From Methanoregula sp. (lineage in GTDB: Archaea > Halobacteriota > Methanomicrobia > Methanomicrobiales > Methanospirillaceae), in NCBI GenBank assembly GCA_026394595.1, contig JAPKXX010000042.1, positions 1-41,794 of the forward strand: a stretch of DNA of 41,794 nt, read 5' to 3'. Positions within the stretch are counted from its first letter, which is position 1. Every line of letters begins with the position of its first letter. Both the position numbers and the translations under genes were made by a program. Shown piece by piece: positions 1-8,813 of this stretch. Below the pieces are notes generated by a model. It was not told the origin of the DNA. It saw only the letters and a program-made list of their open reading frames with translations, and searched no databases.

Positions 1-405
1 CCAGAGAAGTGCAAAGACGAGGTATGCGGAGAACTTAATACGCTCAGCAAAAGCCGATGTCACAATTGCCATCGTTACGGTTGCAAACACCAGCTGGAAA
101 ACCATGTATAACAGTCCGGGAATTGCCGGGCTGTACGACCCAGGTTCCATCCCGATGCCATTTAAGCCAAGGAAGTTAAGGTTACCGATGAAACCCCCGA
201 CATCCGGCCCAAAGGCAAGTGAATACCCAAGGATAACCCACTGTATGCTCACCAGTGCAAACGCTACGAACGAGAGCGTAATCATCGAGATGAAATTTTT
301 CTTACGCACGAGTCCGCCGTAGAAAAACCCGACACCCGGCGTCATCAGCATCACAAGGGCTGTTGATGCCAGGATCCAGGCTGTTGCTCCAGAATCTAAA
401 GCCAT
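1..405 (-). CDS. amt: Ammonium transporter (Amt family), 3' part beyond window edge
   Basis: Minus-strand translation from ATG at 405: MALDSGATAWILASTALVMLMTPGVGFFYGGLVRKKNFISMITLSFVAFALVSIQWVILGYSLAFGP..., the typical Amt N-terminus (FFYGGLVR, QWVLWGYSLAFG-like). Not in ORF track because it runs off the edge. Confidence 0.95.
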   Translation of the reverse strand, partial: MALDSGATAWILASTALVMLMTPGVGFFYGGLVRKKNFISMITLSFVAFALVSIQWVILGYSLAFGPDVGGFIGNLNFLGLNGIGMEPGSYSPAIPGLLYMVFQLVFATVTMAIVTSAFAERIKFSAYLVFALLW

Positions 406-547
406 TTGTTTTCACCTTAATCATTATGTTTGATTGCATGCAGCGGATCAGATGAACATATCATTCAGCGATCCATGCCGGATGAAAAGTCCGGTGGATT
501 ACCTCATCTGAGTCGCACGTACAGTTTCTTACGATAAACTGTTGGAA

Positions 548-561
548 GGAAGTTGTATTCC
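548..561. promoter_or_regulatory. Perfect GGAA-N6-TTCC palindrome (NrpR-type nitrogen operator) in amt promoter
   Basis: Sequence ggaagttgtattcc; sits directly downstream (minus-strand sense) of a TATA-like tttataaatat at about 563-575, upstream of amt. Confidence 0.75.
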
Positions 562-597
562 TATATTTATAAAACTATCTTTTGAACGAAAAAAAAA

Positions 598-1938
598 TTA
601 GTATGATGGGAAGTACCTCTCCAGTTCCCACGGGTGTACCACAAGCCGGAACGCGTCTGTCTCCTGCTCTGTGATACGGGTCAGGGTGTCCACGATGTGG
701 TTGCCGAGTGTGGCGCAGAGGACCTGATCTTTCATTAAATATTCATGGGATTCCGTAAGACTTCCTGGCAGCATGTCGATCTTGAGTTTTTTCCGTTCCC
801 GCGGACCAAGGTGGTAGATGTTAGTGTCGGTGCTTTCAGGGGGTAAAATTTTATTCTTAATGCCATCAAGACCGGCGGCGAGCATACAGGCAAAGGTAAG
901 GTACGGATTGCACATTGGATCTGGGCTGCGGAATTCCGCACGGGTACTATTGCCACGGGCTGCAGGAACGCGAATAAGGGCAGACCGGTTGGATGTGCTC
1001 CAAGAAATATAACACGGAGCTTCGTAACCAGGAACGAGACGCTTGTACGAATTAATCGTAGGATTTGCAACACGGGTGATAGCTTTTGCATGCTTGAGCA
1101 GCCCGCCTATATAGTAAAGTGCGACATCGCTTAGCCCCTTCGGCACATCCGGATCATAAAATGCATTTTTTCCGCCTTTAGCAAGTGATCCATGGGTGTG
1201 CATACCGCTCCCATTGATCCCTGCGATTGGTTTTGCCATAAATGAAGCATGGAGTCCATGTTTCAACGCGATTGCTTTTGTGGTAAACTTCTGTGTCATC
1301 ACACGGTCTGCGGTAGTGACGGCATCACCATATTTGAAATCGATCTCATGCTGGCTGGGTGCGACTTCGTGATGCGACATCTCAATCTCAAATCCCATCT
1401 CGATAAGTGCAAGCACAATCTCGCGCCGTACGTCCTCAGCTGAGTCATTGGGTGCAAGATCAAAATAACCGCCTTGGTCAGGAAACTGCGTTGTCGGTTT
1501 CCCATCAACCAGATTAAAGAGGAAAAACTCAAGCTCCGGACCGGTATTAAAGACATATCCCATCTTGGCGGCTTCTGCCATCGTCTTTTTCAAGATATAC
1601 CGCGGGTCACCTTCAAATGGTTTATTCCCGTACGTATAGACATCACAGACAAATCTCGCTACCTTCCCCTCAGCAGTTCGCCACGGCAATACTGTATATG
1701 ACTCAGGGTCTGCCTTGAGCAGCATATCGGACTCTTCAATGCGGGTAAACCCTTCGATAGAGGATCCATCAAACCAAGTCCCGTCCGTCAATGCTTTTTC
1801 TGCCTGTGCGACAGGGATCGCAGCATTTTTTGGCTGACCCATCACGTCATTAAACTGAAGCCGGATAAATTTTACATTATCCGCTTCAATTCTCTCCAAT
1901 GTTTTTCCGATGACATCTTTTGACATACTGGAAGACAT
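598..1938 (-). CDS. glnA: Glutamine synthetase, type I
   Basis: 446 aa; FNDVMGQPKN, DGSSIEGF, GPELEFFLF, NPTINSYKRLVPGYEAP, NRSALIRVP motifs. True start may be the second Met at 1926 (see finding). Confidence 0.98.
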   Translation of the reverse strand: MSSSMSKDVIGKTLERIEADNVKFIRLQFNDVMGQPKNAAIPVAQAEKALTDGTWFDGSSIEGFTRIEESDMLLKADPESYTVLPWRTAEGKVARFVCDVYTYGNKPFEGDPRYILKKTMAEAAKMGYVFNTGPELEFFLFNLVDGKPTTQFPDQGGYFDLAPNDSAEDVRREIVLALIEMGFEIEMSHHEVAPSQHEIDFKYGDAVTTADRVMTQKFTTKAIALKHGLHASFMAKPIAGINGSGMHTHGSLAKGGKNAFYDPDVPKGLSDVALYYIGGLLKHAKAITRVANPTINSYKRLVPGYEAPCYISWSTSNRSALIRVPAARGNSTRAEFRSPDPMCNPYLTFACMLAAGLDGIKNKILPPESTDTNIYHLGPRERKKLKIDMLPGSLTESHEYLMKDQVLCATLGNHIVDTLTRITEQETDAFRLVVHPWELERYFPSY

Positions 1939-1943
1939 GTTCC
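1930..1943. promoter_or_regulatory. Perfect GGAA-N6-TTCC palindrome (NrpR-type nitrogen operator) at glnA start
   Basis: Sequence ggaagacatgttcc; overlaps annotated glnA ATG and lies just downstream of minus-strand TATA-like tataaata at about 1952-1961. Confidence 0.75.
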
Positions 1944-2026
1944 ACCCAATTATATTTATACTTATTGAGCATACCTAATTCATCGGTTACTCAATACGTA
2001 CTGATAATTCGACTCCGTGATTTAAT

Positions 2027-3079
2027 ATGTGTGGCATTATAGGTGTAATTGACAGGCGCCGCCAGTGCATGGATGGCAGCAAGATCAAGGAGGCTCTCTC
2101 GATGATGAACGAACGGGGGAGTGGGGAGGGAGCCGGGTATGTCGCTTACGGTATTTACCCGGAATATAAGGACTATTATGCCCTGCATGTGTTTTTTGAC
2201 AATATAAGGGAGAACAAGGGGGCGCTTGATGCGGAGCTGGATAAATGGGGGACGATTGTACATGATGAGCAGATCAAAACATACGAGCAACCCAACATCA
2301 GGAAAGTTCACACACCCTGGCGGTATTTCTTCCGCCCCGACCGCAGTCTGATGCCCAAGAGTATTACGCCTGATGAAGACATTGTGACCCACCTTGTGAT
2401 GAAGGTGAACACGGCAAAAAATGGGACGCTTATTTTTTCATCAGGGAAAAATCTCGGGGTCTTCAAGGCAGCCGGCTGGCCAGACGATGTGGCGAACTTC
2501 TACCGAATAGAGGACTACAAGGGTTACCTGTGGCTTGCACACAACCGTTATCCCACAAATACCCCTGGCTGGTGGGGCGGGGCGCATCCGTTCAACCTCC
2601 TGAACTGGAGCGTTGTCCATAACGGGGAAATCACGTCGTATGGTACGAATCGCCGCTTTATCGAGAGCTACGGGTATCAGTGCACAATGTACACTGATAC
2701 CGAAGTTGTTGCGTATCTTTTTGACCTGCTAGTAAGAAAGCATGGGCTCTCTGAAAAGATGGCGGTGCGGGCACTTGCGCCGCCATTCTGGGAGGAGATC
2801 GATGCGATGCCGGAAAAGCAGCGGGAGCTTAATCGTGCCATCCGACTTGCGTATGGATCTGCACTCATGAACGGGCCGTTTGCGATCTGTGTGGCAAACG
2901 ATCACTCGCTGGTCGGGTTTACTGACCGTATCAAGCTGCGGCCGCTTGTCAGTGGCGAGCTCGGTGATCGCCTCTATATCTCCAGCGAGGAAGCGGCTAT
3001 TCGCCGAATCGAACCTGATGTACAGGATATCAGGATGCCCAAGGCGGGTGACCCGGTGGTCGGAAAGGTGTACGCATGA
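2027..3079 (+). CDS. Archaeal-type glutamate synthase, class II glutamine amidotransferase domain subunit
   Basis: MCGIIGVIDRR N-terminal Cys nucleophile, LAHNRYPTNTPGWWGGAHPFN, VVHNGEI motifs; followed by the other GltS domains. Confidence 0.93.
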   Translation: MCGIIGVIDRRRQCMDGSKIKEALSMMNERGSGEGAGYVAYGIYPEYKDYYALHVFFDNIRENKGALDAELDKWGTIVHDEQIKTYEQPNIRKVHTPWRYFFRPDRSLMPKSITPDEDIVTHLVMKVNTAKNGTLIFSSGKNLGVFKAAGWPDDVANFYRIEDYKGYLWLAHNRYPTNTPGWWGGAHPFNLLNWSVVHNGEITSYGTNRRFIESYGYQCTMYTDTEVVAYLFDLLVRKHGLSEKMAVRALAPPFWEEIDAMPEKQRELNRAIRLAYGSALMNGPFAICVANDHSLVGFTDRIKLRPLVSGELGDRLYISSEEAAIRRIEPDVQDIRMPKAGDPVVGKVYA

Positions 3080-4587
3080 CAATTGGCAGCATTCCAATGA
3101 GGTTCAAGGTAGATATTGACCGCGACCGGTGCATGCTCTGTGGCAGGTGTGAGGAGAATTGCTCCTATGGCGTATACCGGAAAGATGGCGACAGTATCCA
3201 CATAAATTCCCGCAACTGCGTCGCCTGTCACCGCTGCCTTGCTTTCTGCCCCCGTGATGCGATTGATATTACCGAAAAGCCGACCGATTACCGCAGCCAC
3301 CCGCTCTGGACCCGGGAGGTGCGTGAGGCGATCTTCAACCAGGCAAAAACCGGCAAGATCATCTTATCAGGCATGGGCAATGCGATGCCCTATCCTGTCA
3401 TTTTCGACCGGCTCGTGCTTGATGCCTGCCAAGTAACCAATCCATCCATCGACCCGCTGCGCGAACCAATGGAACTACGGACACATATCGGGAAAAAACC
3501 GGCACAGCTTTCGCTTAAAGAGTCCTCTTCCGGGGATGTTGAGCTCCTGACTAAACTGACTCCGAACCTCCAGATCGAGACTCCCATCATGGTCGCGCAT
3601 ATGAGCTACGGGGCGATCAGCCTGAACGCGCAGCTCTCGCTTGCAAAAGCAGTGAGCCGGATTGGGACATTCATGGGGACAGGGGAAGGAGGGCTCCACG
3701 AAGCACTCTACCCGTACCAGAAGCATATGATCGTGCAGGTGGCATCGGGCAGGTTCGGTGTAGATATAAATTATCTTGAACGAGGAGCGGCAATCGAGAT
3801 CAAGATCGGGCAGGGAGCAAAGCCGGGGATCGGCGGGCACCTGCCCGGAGAGAAGGTATGCGCCGATATCTCATGCACACGGATGATACCGGAGGGAAGC
3901 GATGCGATCAGCCCCGCACCACACCACGACATCTACAGCATTGAGGATCTCAAACAGCTTGTCAGGAGCCTGAAAGAAGCGACTGAATGGAAAAAACCGG
4001 TGTTTGTCAAGATTGCTGCGGTGCATAACTCCGCTGCGATTGCCGCGGGTATCGCCCGCTCTTCAGCGGATGCTGTCGTAATTGACGGGTTTCGTGGCGG
4101 TACCGGAGCGGCCCCCCGTGTGTTCCGCGACCATGTTGGCATCCCCATCGAAGCAGCGGTCGCAAGTGTGGATGCGAAACTCCGCCAGCAAGGGATCAGG
4201 AACGAGGTCTCGATTATTGCAAGCGGTGGTATCCGTCAGAGCGCCGATGTTGCAAAGGCGATTGCACTCGGTGCGGATGCGGTATATATCGGCACTTCCG
4301 CACTCGTTGCGATGGGTTGCAGGGTCTGCGGCACCTGTTACCGGGGCCTCTGCGCATGGGGAATTGCTACCCAGCGCCCTGACCTTGTAGCACGGCTCAA
4401 CCCTGATGAGGCGTCGGTTCAGGTTGAGAATCTTATCCAAGGCTGGACACTGGAACTGGCTGAGCTGATGGGCGCCGCCGGCATCAACAGCATAGAGAGC
4501 CTGCGGGGAAACCGTGACCGTCTCAGGGGTTACATGCTGGATGAAGCGCTGATGAATGTGCTTGATGTGAAATCTGTCGGGGCTTGA
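3076..4587 (+). CDS. Glutamate synthase FMN-binding domain subunit with N-terminal 2x[4Fe-4S] ferredoxin domain
   Basis: CMLCGRCEENCSYGVY / CVACHRCLAFCPRDAI clusters; ETPIMVAHMSYGAISLNAQLSLAKA, GTGEGGLHEA, KIGQGAKPGIGGHLPG, DGFRGGTGAAP, ASGGIR motifs; overlaps previous gene by 4 nt. Confidence 0.95.
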   Translation: MTIGSIPMRFKVDIDRDRCMLCGRCEENCSYGVYRKDGDSIHINSRNCVACHRCLAFCPRDAIDITEKPTDYRSHPLWTREVREAIFNQAKTGKIILSGMGNAMPYPVIFDRLVLDACQVTNPSIDPLREPMELRTHIGKKPAQLSLKESSSGDVELLTKLTPNLQIETPIMVAHMSYGAISLNAQLSLAKAVSRIGTFMGTGEGGLHEALYPYQKHMIVQVASGRFGVDINYLERGAAIEIKIGQGAKPGIGGHLPGEKVCADISCTRMIPEGSDAISPAPHHDIYSIEDLKQLVRSLKEATEWKKPVFVKIAAVHNSAAIAAGIARSSADAVVIDGFRGGTGAAPRVFRDHVGIPIEAAVASVDAKLRQQGIRNEVSIIASGGIRQSADVAKAIALGADAVYIGTSALVAMGCRVCGTCYRGLCAWGIATQRPDLVARLNPDEASVQVENLIQGWTLELAELMGAAGINSIESLRGNRDRLRGYMLDEALMNVLDVKSVGA

Positions 4588-4591
4588 TCTG

Positions 4592-5338
4592 ATGGCGAAA
4601 TCGGTGCGCATCGATGCAAGGGAGATCCACTATACCCCACTCAACCAGATGATCCGCAGAGCGGTCGCCGATGGTGTAACCGAGATTGTGATCGATAATG
4701 TGCTCGGTCAGCGGTTTATTGCCGATGGTTTGCGGGGAGATGCAGTTACCATCACGGTAAACGGCGTCCCCGGGGGAGACCTCGGTATGTTCATGAGTGG
4801 CCCCACGTTAATTGTCCATGGCAATGCAGATCACGCCCCGGGTAACACCATGGACCGGGGTTGCATTGTGATTCATGGAAGCGCAGGTGATGCTGTTGCC
4901 CACAGCATGCGGGGCGGGAGGGTGTATGTGCGGGATGATATCGGGTACCGCGGCGGTATCCACATGAAGCAATACATGGATAAACGCCCGGTCCTGGTTG
5001 TTGGAGGATCAGCCCGTGCATTTGTGGGGGAGTACATGGCGGGGGGACTCCTTGTTGTGCTTGGACTCAGTGGCATACCCCCCCTTTCGGAGCGCGGTGT
5101 CGGCAGTGGAATACATGGCGGAGAGATCTATGTGCGCGGAAACGTTCCTGACAACATATTGGGTGTTGGGGCAAAACAGAACCCGGCAACCGATGAAGAA
5201 AAGCATAAGATCGCACCGGTAATCAAAGACTTTGCATCTAAATTCACACTCGATCCCGCCCCCCTGTTGGCATCTGACTACACGCGGATCGTGCCTGCAA
5301 GCGCCCGCCCGTTTGCAAACAAGTATACCTGGGAGTGA
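4592..5338 (+). CDS. Glutamate synthase GXGXG (GltB C-terminal beta-helix) domain subunit
   Basis: Repeated Gly-rich beta-helix pattern (GNTMDRGCIVIHGSAGDAVAHSMRGGRVYVRDDIGYRGGIHMK); operon position. Confidence 0.92.
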   Translation: MAKSVRIDAREIHYTPLNQMIRRAVADGVTEIVIDNVLGQRFIADGLRGDAVTITVNGVPGGDLGMFMSGPTLIVHGNADHAPGNTMDRGCIVIHGSAGDAVAHSMRGGRVYVRDDIGYRGGIHMKQYMDKRPVLVVGGSARAFVGEYMAGGLLVVLGLSGIPPLSERGVGSGIHGGEIYVRGNVPDNILGVGAKQNPATDEEKHKIAPVIKDFASKFTLDPAPLLASDYTRIVPASARPFANKYTWE

Positions 5339-6384
5339 ATACCATGGCAGAAAAGAGTTACCTTGATCTGAAATCAGAAGTCTGGGATCCAGGACGGTGT
5401 TCCGGTTGTGGTGCGTGTATTGCGGTCTGCCCTGCCGACGCACTCTTTTTTGAAGAGGGTGAGATGGTCACAAGCCCGAAAAGCAACGGTTACTGCAAGC
5501 AGGTGACGGATGGCGTACTTTGCGGTGCATGCTATGAAGTCTGCCCGCGGGAGGGTGACCAACCCTCTGACACCCTTGGGGAGTACCTTAATCTTATCGC
5601 AGCAAAGGCGGCATTTGATGTACCGCGCCGTCAGACCGGGGGCGCAGTCACTGCGATTCTCACAAATGCCCTTGATGAGGGACTCATCGATGCCGTTGTA
5701 ACCGTGACCGAGGACCGATGGACGCAAAAACCCAGATCGGTTGTCATCACGAAATCTGAGGTGCTCATCCACGAAGCAGGGAGCCGGTACAGCTGGTGGG
5801 TGCCATTGCTTTCCTCCCTCAAAAATGCAGTTATCGATAAAAAGTACCGCAGGATAGCGATCGTTGGTGTGCCATGTGTTGTCCAGGCAATCGCCCGCAT
5901 GCGTGCTTCGAACAACGACCTGATCAAGCCCTATGCTACATCGATCCGTCTTATCATCGGGTTGTTCTGCACCGAGACTTTTGATTATGCTTCGCTTGTA
6001 CTGGGAAAACTAAAAAGCGAGAAGAAGATTGATCCCACACAGATCAAAAAAATGGATGTCAGGGGTAAGCTGGAGATCCTGATGCAAAACGGAGAAAAAG
6101 CATCTCTTTCTCTGAAGGAGCTAGAATCATGCGTGCGGAAAGGATGTCACCTATGTACCGATCTGACATCATTGCTTTCCGACATATCAGCAGGCTCAGT
6201 GGGAAGTCCCGCCGGATCCACTACGCTTATTATCCGCACTTCGACTGGTAGCAGCTTTGTCGATAATGCCGTGCAGAATAACAAACTCATAATTACCGGT
6301 GGGGTTGACAAAGGGGAGATCGAGAAGCTCGCAAGGACCAAGATCGAGAAAAATAGTAAGAACCAGTATAAGGTGATTAGGTAA
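5335..6384 (+). CDS. Coenzyme F420 hydrogenase/dehydrogenase beta-subunit (FrhB) family Fe-S flavoprotein, associated with glutamate synthase
   Basis: CSGCGACIAVCPADAL and CGACYEVCPR clusters; RQTGGAVTAILTNALDEGLIDAVVTV, VGVPCVVQAIARMR, LIIGLFCTETFDYASL are FrhB-family hallmarks; 4-nt overlap with GltS GXGXG gene. Confidence 0.92.
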   Translation: MNTMAEKSYLDLKSEVWDPGRCSGCGACIAVCPADALFFEEGEMVTSPKSNGYCKQVTDGVLCGACYEVCPREGDQPSDTLGEYLNLIAAKAAFDVPRRQTGGAVTAILTNALDEGLIDAVVTVTEDRWTQKPRSVVITKSEVLIHEAGSRYSWWVPLLSSLKNAVIDKKYRRIAIVGVPCVVQAIARMRASNNDLIKPYATSIRLIIGLFCTETFDYASLVLGKLKSEKKIDPTQIKKMDVRGKLEILMQNGEKASLSLKELESCVRKGCHLCTDLTSLLSDISAGSVGSPAGSTTLIIRTSTGSSFVDNAVQNNKLIITGGVDKGEIEKLARTKIEKNSKNQYKVIR

Positions 6385-6517
6385 AACCGGAACTCAATAT
6401 TAAGGAGAGGGGAATACCTGTCTTCAGCAAATATATTCTTTGGAAATCATCTGTACACCGTCCCTGTCTTCTGGTCAGGCATCGTTAAAATTGGTATAAT
6501 TCTCTCAATAACCTTCA

Positions 6518-7885
6518 TTATTTTCTCCGATGGACCCGCGTCAGCGGTGAGCAGCGCTCAAAGAACATCGCGATGAACTGGGCGAATTGTTCCTGCCAGC
6601 AGCCTGCCCCCTCCTCCACCCGCCAGCCATTAGTAAGCGACTGACGGATATGTTTGCCGAGGCTTACATTGAGGAGGGAGGGGGATGCGAGCAGACTTTT
6701 TGCCGTTGTAAACTCCCGTGAGACCTCCATCTCATACCGTCCGTTTTCAATATAGGGGCCGGGATATGTGGAACCGAGATGTTTTTCACGGAACTTCTCG
6801 GCGTTTGTACGATTCCAGAGTGGGGGTCCCATATGCCGGCGGATCCGCGGAAGTTCGGAAACGAGGAGTTCAAAAAGGAGCATACAACGATCGGGTTCCA
6901 TCCGGTAATGGGCGTGGTGCACCGTAAAACCATTTCGTTCGAGGTGCTCGCAGATCGAAACGACGCTCCGCTTCAGCTGGGGAACGACAATCTCCTCTAT
7001 ATAAGGCGGTGTTTCAAAGGTAACGGCAAACAGTGAGGCACATCGTTGTTCGAGAAGTGTTGCGAGTTCATCTTGTGTGATCAGCCGCGGTTCCGGCAAC
7101 ACAAAGAACATCTCGGATGGTTTTTCGAGGTATCCACGCGCCAGCTCGATAAACTCCACCATCCTGTCTAAAGATACCGCTGCCGCAACGTTACGTTTCG
7201 GGTCTACCGGATCGATCACGATCAGGCATTCGTTAAATGTTTTTGCCGCGTGGTGCTCAATATCTATAATTGTTCCCGGCCGCCACTCGGCAGCTGCTTT
7301 CAGTAAAGGAATAAAACCCCCGTAGTGCAGCACCAGAAGTTCGCACAGGTATCCGGAGAACCCCTCAGTCATTTGATCGGAACCATAGATCCCGCCTGTC
7401 TTTGCAAACTGTTTCAGGAGAAGGACATCATCAATGAACCCGTCAATCTTGTCGGTGATATACCGGGTATGGAACGGTGTTCGGTCAACAGCGCTCTGGA
7501 TTGTCGTAGCGCTCGCTACCTCATAACAGGGTACAATATCCACATCAATTCCGTCAATAGAGGCATAAATGTACGGGTGCTCGGCATACTTCTCAAAGAA
7601 CCTGTCAGTAAACTGCGCAGCGATACGGCGTGCCAGTGCCATTCCCTGCTCCTCCAGAGCTTCGCGGGAGAGAGATGGATGAAAGAGAAGAAAGATATCG
7701 ATATCATGTTCGCCGCTCACCCAGGTGTTGCGTGCTATGGAGCCCACCACCATTCCCTGTGCCTGTCCAATCGCTGCGATAGCATTGAGTATCAGCCGGG
7801 CAACACCGCAAATCTGATCCCGTTCCTTTCCCTTGGGACGGATGCGGGAAAGTATCTTGTTTTCAAGTGGGGTTCTTTTTACCAT
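6518..7885 (-). CDS. cca: Archaeal CCA-adding tRNA nucleotidyltransferase (class I)
   Basis: 455 aa; VVGSIARNTWVSGEHDIDIFLLF (GS...DxD nucleotidyltransferase motif), IDVDIVPCY, LLKQFAKTGGIYGSDQMTEGFSGYLCELLVLHYG. Confidence 0.96.
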   Translation of the reverse strand: MVKRTPLENKILSRIRPKGKERDQICGVARLILNAIAAIGQAQGMVVGSIARNTWVSGEHDIDIFLLFHPSLSREALEEQGMALARRIAAQFTDRFFEKYAEHPYIYASIDGIDVDIVPCYEVASATTIQSAVDRTPFHTRYITDKIDGFIDDVLLLKQFAKTGGIYGSDQMTEGFSGYLCELLVLHYGGFIPLLKAAAEWRPGTIIDIEHHAAKTFNECLIVIDPVDPKRNVAAAVSLDRMVEFIELARGYLEKPSEMFFVLPEPRLITQDELATLLEQRCASLFAVTFETPPYIEEIVVPQLKRSVVSICEHLERNGFTVHHAHYRMEPDRCMLLFELLVSELPRIRRHMGPPLWNRTNAEKFREKHLGSTYPGPYIENGRYEMEVSREFTTAKSLLASPSLLNVSLGKHIRQSLTNGWRVEEGAGCWQEQFAQFIAMFFERCSPLTRVHRRK

Positions 7886-8418
7886 GCGACCTCCAGCAGA
7901 TCTTCATAAACAGGCCCCTGTGGGGTAAGTGTACTCTCCTTCAGTTTCATGCCGGTTATTAAACAGTCCCCATAGGTACTGGTGCTGATAGCGTTTAATG
8001 CCTTAAAAAGCGAGGGATCGAACCGTTTTACTCGTGCGATAGTAGCATGAGGAGTAAACCTGCGCCCCTCCCGTGTAAATCCAAGGGGAGAGAGTGCGTC
8101 CTCCACAAGTCGAAGGAGTTGTGATCCCTGCCCCCCATCTTCCAACGCGCACCAGACCGTGAACGGACGGCGGGGGTTGTTGACGGTAATTGCGCCTGCT
8201 TTCACAGAAAATGGTTTGAATGCGATTGATGCGAGCGCGCTCTTCACGTGAGGGATTTTTTCATTATCGACTTCATCCAGAAATTTTACGGTGATATGGA
8301 TATTTTCTGGTTCAACCCATGTCATACGGGCGTTGCACTGCTTCAGCATTTCCTGGGCCGCGCCAAGTTGAGCCCTGATCTCATCGGAAAGCTCGAGTGC
8401 AACAAAAGCCCTGACCAT
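7879..8418 (-). CDS. thpR: RNA 2',3'-cyclic phosphodiesterase (2H family)
   Basis: MVRAFVALELSDEIRAQL; HITVKFLDEV and HATIARVKR (two HxT motifs). Start at internal Met chosen over ORF start 8454; overlaps cca by 7 nt. Confidence 0.94.
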   Translation of the reverse strand: MVRAFVALELSDEIRAQLGAAQEMLKQCNARMTWVEPENIHITVKFLDEVDNEKIPHVKSALASIAFKPFSVKAGAITVNNPRRPFTVWCALEDGGQGSQLLRLVEDALSPLGFTREGRRFTPHATIARVKRFDPSLFKALNAISTSTYGDCLITGMKLKESTLTPQGPVYEDLLEVAW

Positions 8419-8543
8419 CAGGGTACTATTATTCCATTCCCCTACAAATGGCATTCGATGATCGTGACTTACAGCAATTGTTAAAAACTAAGTTTTTCTA
8501 TTCGAAGAACCCATTATTTGATAACGAAGCAAGGGTGTTTTTT

Positions 8544-8813
8544 ATGCCGACCAATCCCATTCTGATCGTCTATACGCTCGAGCACTGTCCAAACTGCGAC
8601 GTGCTGAAGGCTTATTTAAAAACAAGCGGGAATCGATTTACCGAGAGAGATCTGTCCACGGCGGAATCCCTTACGGAACTGCGAGTCAACGGCATTTTTG
8701 TTTCCGAAGCACCGGTTCTCCAAAAGGGGGATGAGTTTTTCACAACCTCAGACCTCTTTGATAGCGGCAAAGTGGATGCAGAGCGGATCACCAGGTTTGT
8801 TTCAGGTGCATGA
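8544..8813 (+). CDS. Glutaredoxin/NrdH-like redoxin with CPNC active site
   Basis: MPTNPILIVYTLEHCPNCDVLKAYLKTSGNRFTERDL...; internal ATG of the 8448-8813 ORF; 4-nt overlap with nrdD. Confidence 0.88.
   Translation: MPTNPILIVYTLEHCPNCDVLKAYLKTSGNRFTERDLSTAESLTELRVNGIFVSEAPVLQKGDEFFTTSDLFDSGKVDAERITRFVSGA

Noticed and set aside
1985-2027. Nitrogen operator for the gltS operon
   Set aside because: No GGAA-N6-TTCC or clear variant found upstream of 2027 other than the one assigned to glnA.
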